A stretch of 6,117 nt of DNA from an uncultured Collinsella sp. (GTDB lineage Bacteria; Actinomycetota; Coriobacteriia; Coriobacteriales; Coriobacteriaceae), in assembly GCA_900545445.1 (NCBI GenBank), contig UQZH01000074.1, positions 1 to 6,117 of the forward strand, in the 5' to 3' direction. The notes under the pieces were generated by a model, which did no database searches, had not been told where the DNA came from, and was given only the letters and a program-made list of their open reading frames with translations. A program made the position numbers and the translations under genes. Shown here in pieces: positions 5,847 through 6,117 of the stretch (the stretch's first letter is position 1; each line of letters opens with the position of its first letter).

Positions 5847-6117
5847 TTACTTGCGCTTGCCGCCGCCGTCACCGGGGCGACGGGAGCTACCGCCGCGCTT
5901 GCCGCTACGATTGTTACCATAGCTGCCACGGTTATCGCGACCGCCGGCACGACCGCCGCGGGAGCCGGCCTGGTTGCCGCCACGCCCGCCGCGATAGCCG
6001 CCACGGCGCTCCTCGCGGGTGTCGTCGTAGTTGCGCCAGTCATCGCGACGATCGCGGCTGGCACGCGGGTCGCGACGATCGCGCGACTCATTCGAACGAC
6101 CGGCGCCGCTGCGGCCA
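5847..6117 (-). CDS. RGG/Arg-Gly-rich C-terminal tail, probably of a DEAD-box RNA helicase (partial)
   Basis: Only the last 89 residues and the TAA stop (5849-5847) are in the window; the start lies beyond the right edge. The segment is low complexity and very basic. The first half is rich in Arg, Asp and Ser, with repeated RDRRD-like pieces (DRRDPRASRDRRDDWRNY). The second half holds Gly-Arg repeats such as RGGYRGGRGG and GGRAGGRDNRG, and the protein ends GDGGGKRK. Such RGG-type tails bind RNA non-specifically and are typical of the C-termini of bacterial DEAD-box helicases of the DeaD/CsdA group. No helicase motif is visible here, so the identity is an inference from the tail. Another RNA-binding protein with an RGG tail is possible. 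Transcription ends at the strong hairpin just downstream. Confidence 0.6.
   Translation of the reverse strand, partial: GRSGAGRSNESRDRRDPRASRDRRDDWRNYDDTREERRGGYRGGRGGNQAGSRGGRAGGRDNRGSYGNNRSGKRGGSSRRPGDGGGKRK

Noticed and set aside
5828..6091. An 87-residue Ala/Val/Thr-rich minus-strand frame
   Set aside because: It is an out-of-frame reading of the repetitive Gly-Arg codons; the neighbouring frame gives the RGG tail ending at a stop just before a strong terminator.

Overview
The window is a moderately GC-rich bacterial segment in which every gene I can support lies on the minus strand. The GC-rich codon use, Glc-family PTS genes under a BglG/LicT-type antiterminator, a NuoF-like/GltD-like redox fusion and a 'GGGGACAGG' palindromic repeat together suggest a gut actinobacterium of the Coriobacteriia, such as Collinsella. 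This is an inference from sequence style, not a database result.

In transcription order, from high to low coordinates, the window starts with the RGG-rich C-terminal tail of a gene that enters from the right edge, probably a DEAD-box RNA helicase. It ends at a strong intrinsic terminator (about 5780-5812). Directly after that terminator is an imperfect palindromic repeat of about 146 bp (5636-5781), of the REP/MITE kind.

The centre is a complete four-gene alpha-glucoside utilisation operon (5398 down to 911): a Crr-like EIIA, a LicT/BglG-family antiterminator, a Glc-family EIICB transporter and a GH4 6-phospho-alpha-glucosidase. EIIA passes phosphate to the EIIB domain, EIICB imports and phosphorylates the sugar, and GH4 cleaves the 6-phospho-alpha-glucoside inside the cell. 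Upstream lie a promoter (about 5536-5563), a 21-bp-period direct repeat, and two mutually exclusive RNA hairpins: a candidate antiterminator (5479-5510) that shares bases with a terminator (5424-5486) just before the EIIA start codon. This is the expected architecture for substrate-induced antitermination by the operon's own second gene. A hairpin (841-878) ends the operon.

The left part holds the first 218 residues of an Fe-S/flavin oxidoreductase (1-654): a NuoF-type 4Fe-4S domain fused to the N-terminal Fe-S domain of the GltD family. It has a hairpin-rich leader of about 130 nt and a dyad-symmetric operator-like element upstream. A molybdenum/tungsten-cofactor riboswitch is one possible identity of the leader, but I cannot test it here.

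I see no tRNA, rRNA, CRISPR array or complete insertion sequence. The most interesting parts are non-coding: the antitermination switch, the structured leader, the palindromic repeat abutting a terminator, and the helically phased direct repeat.
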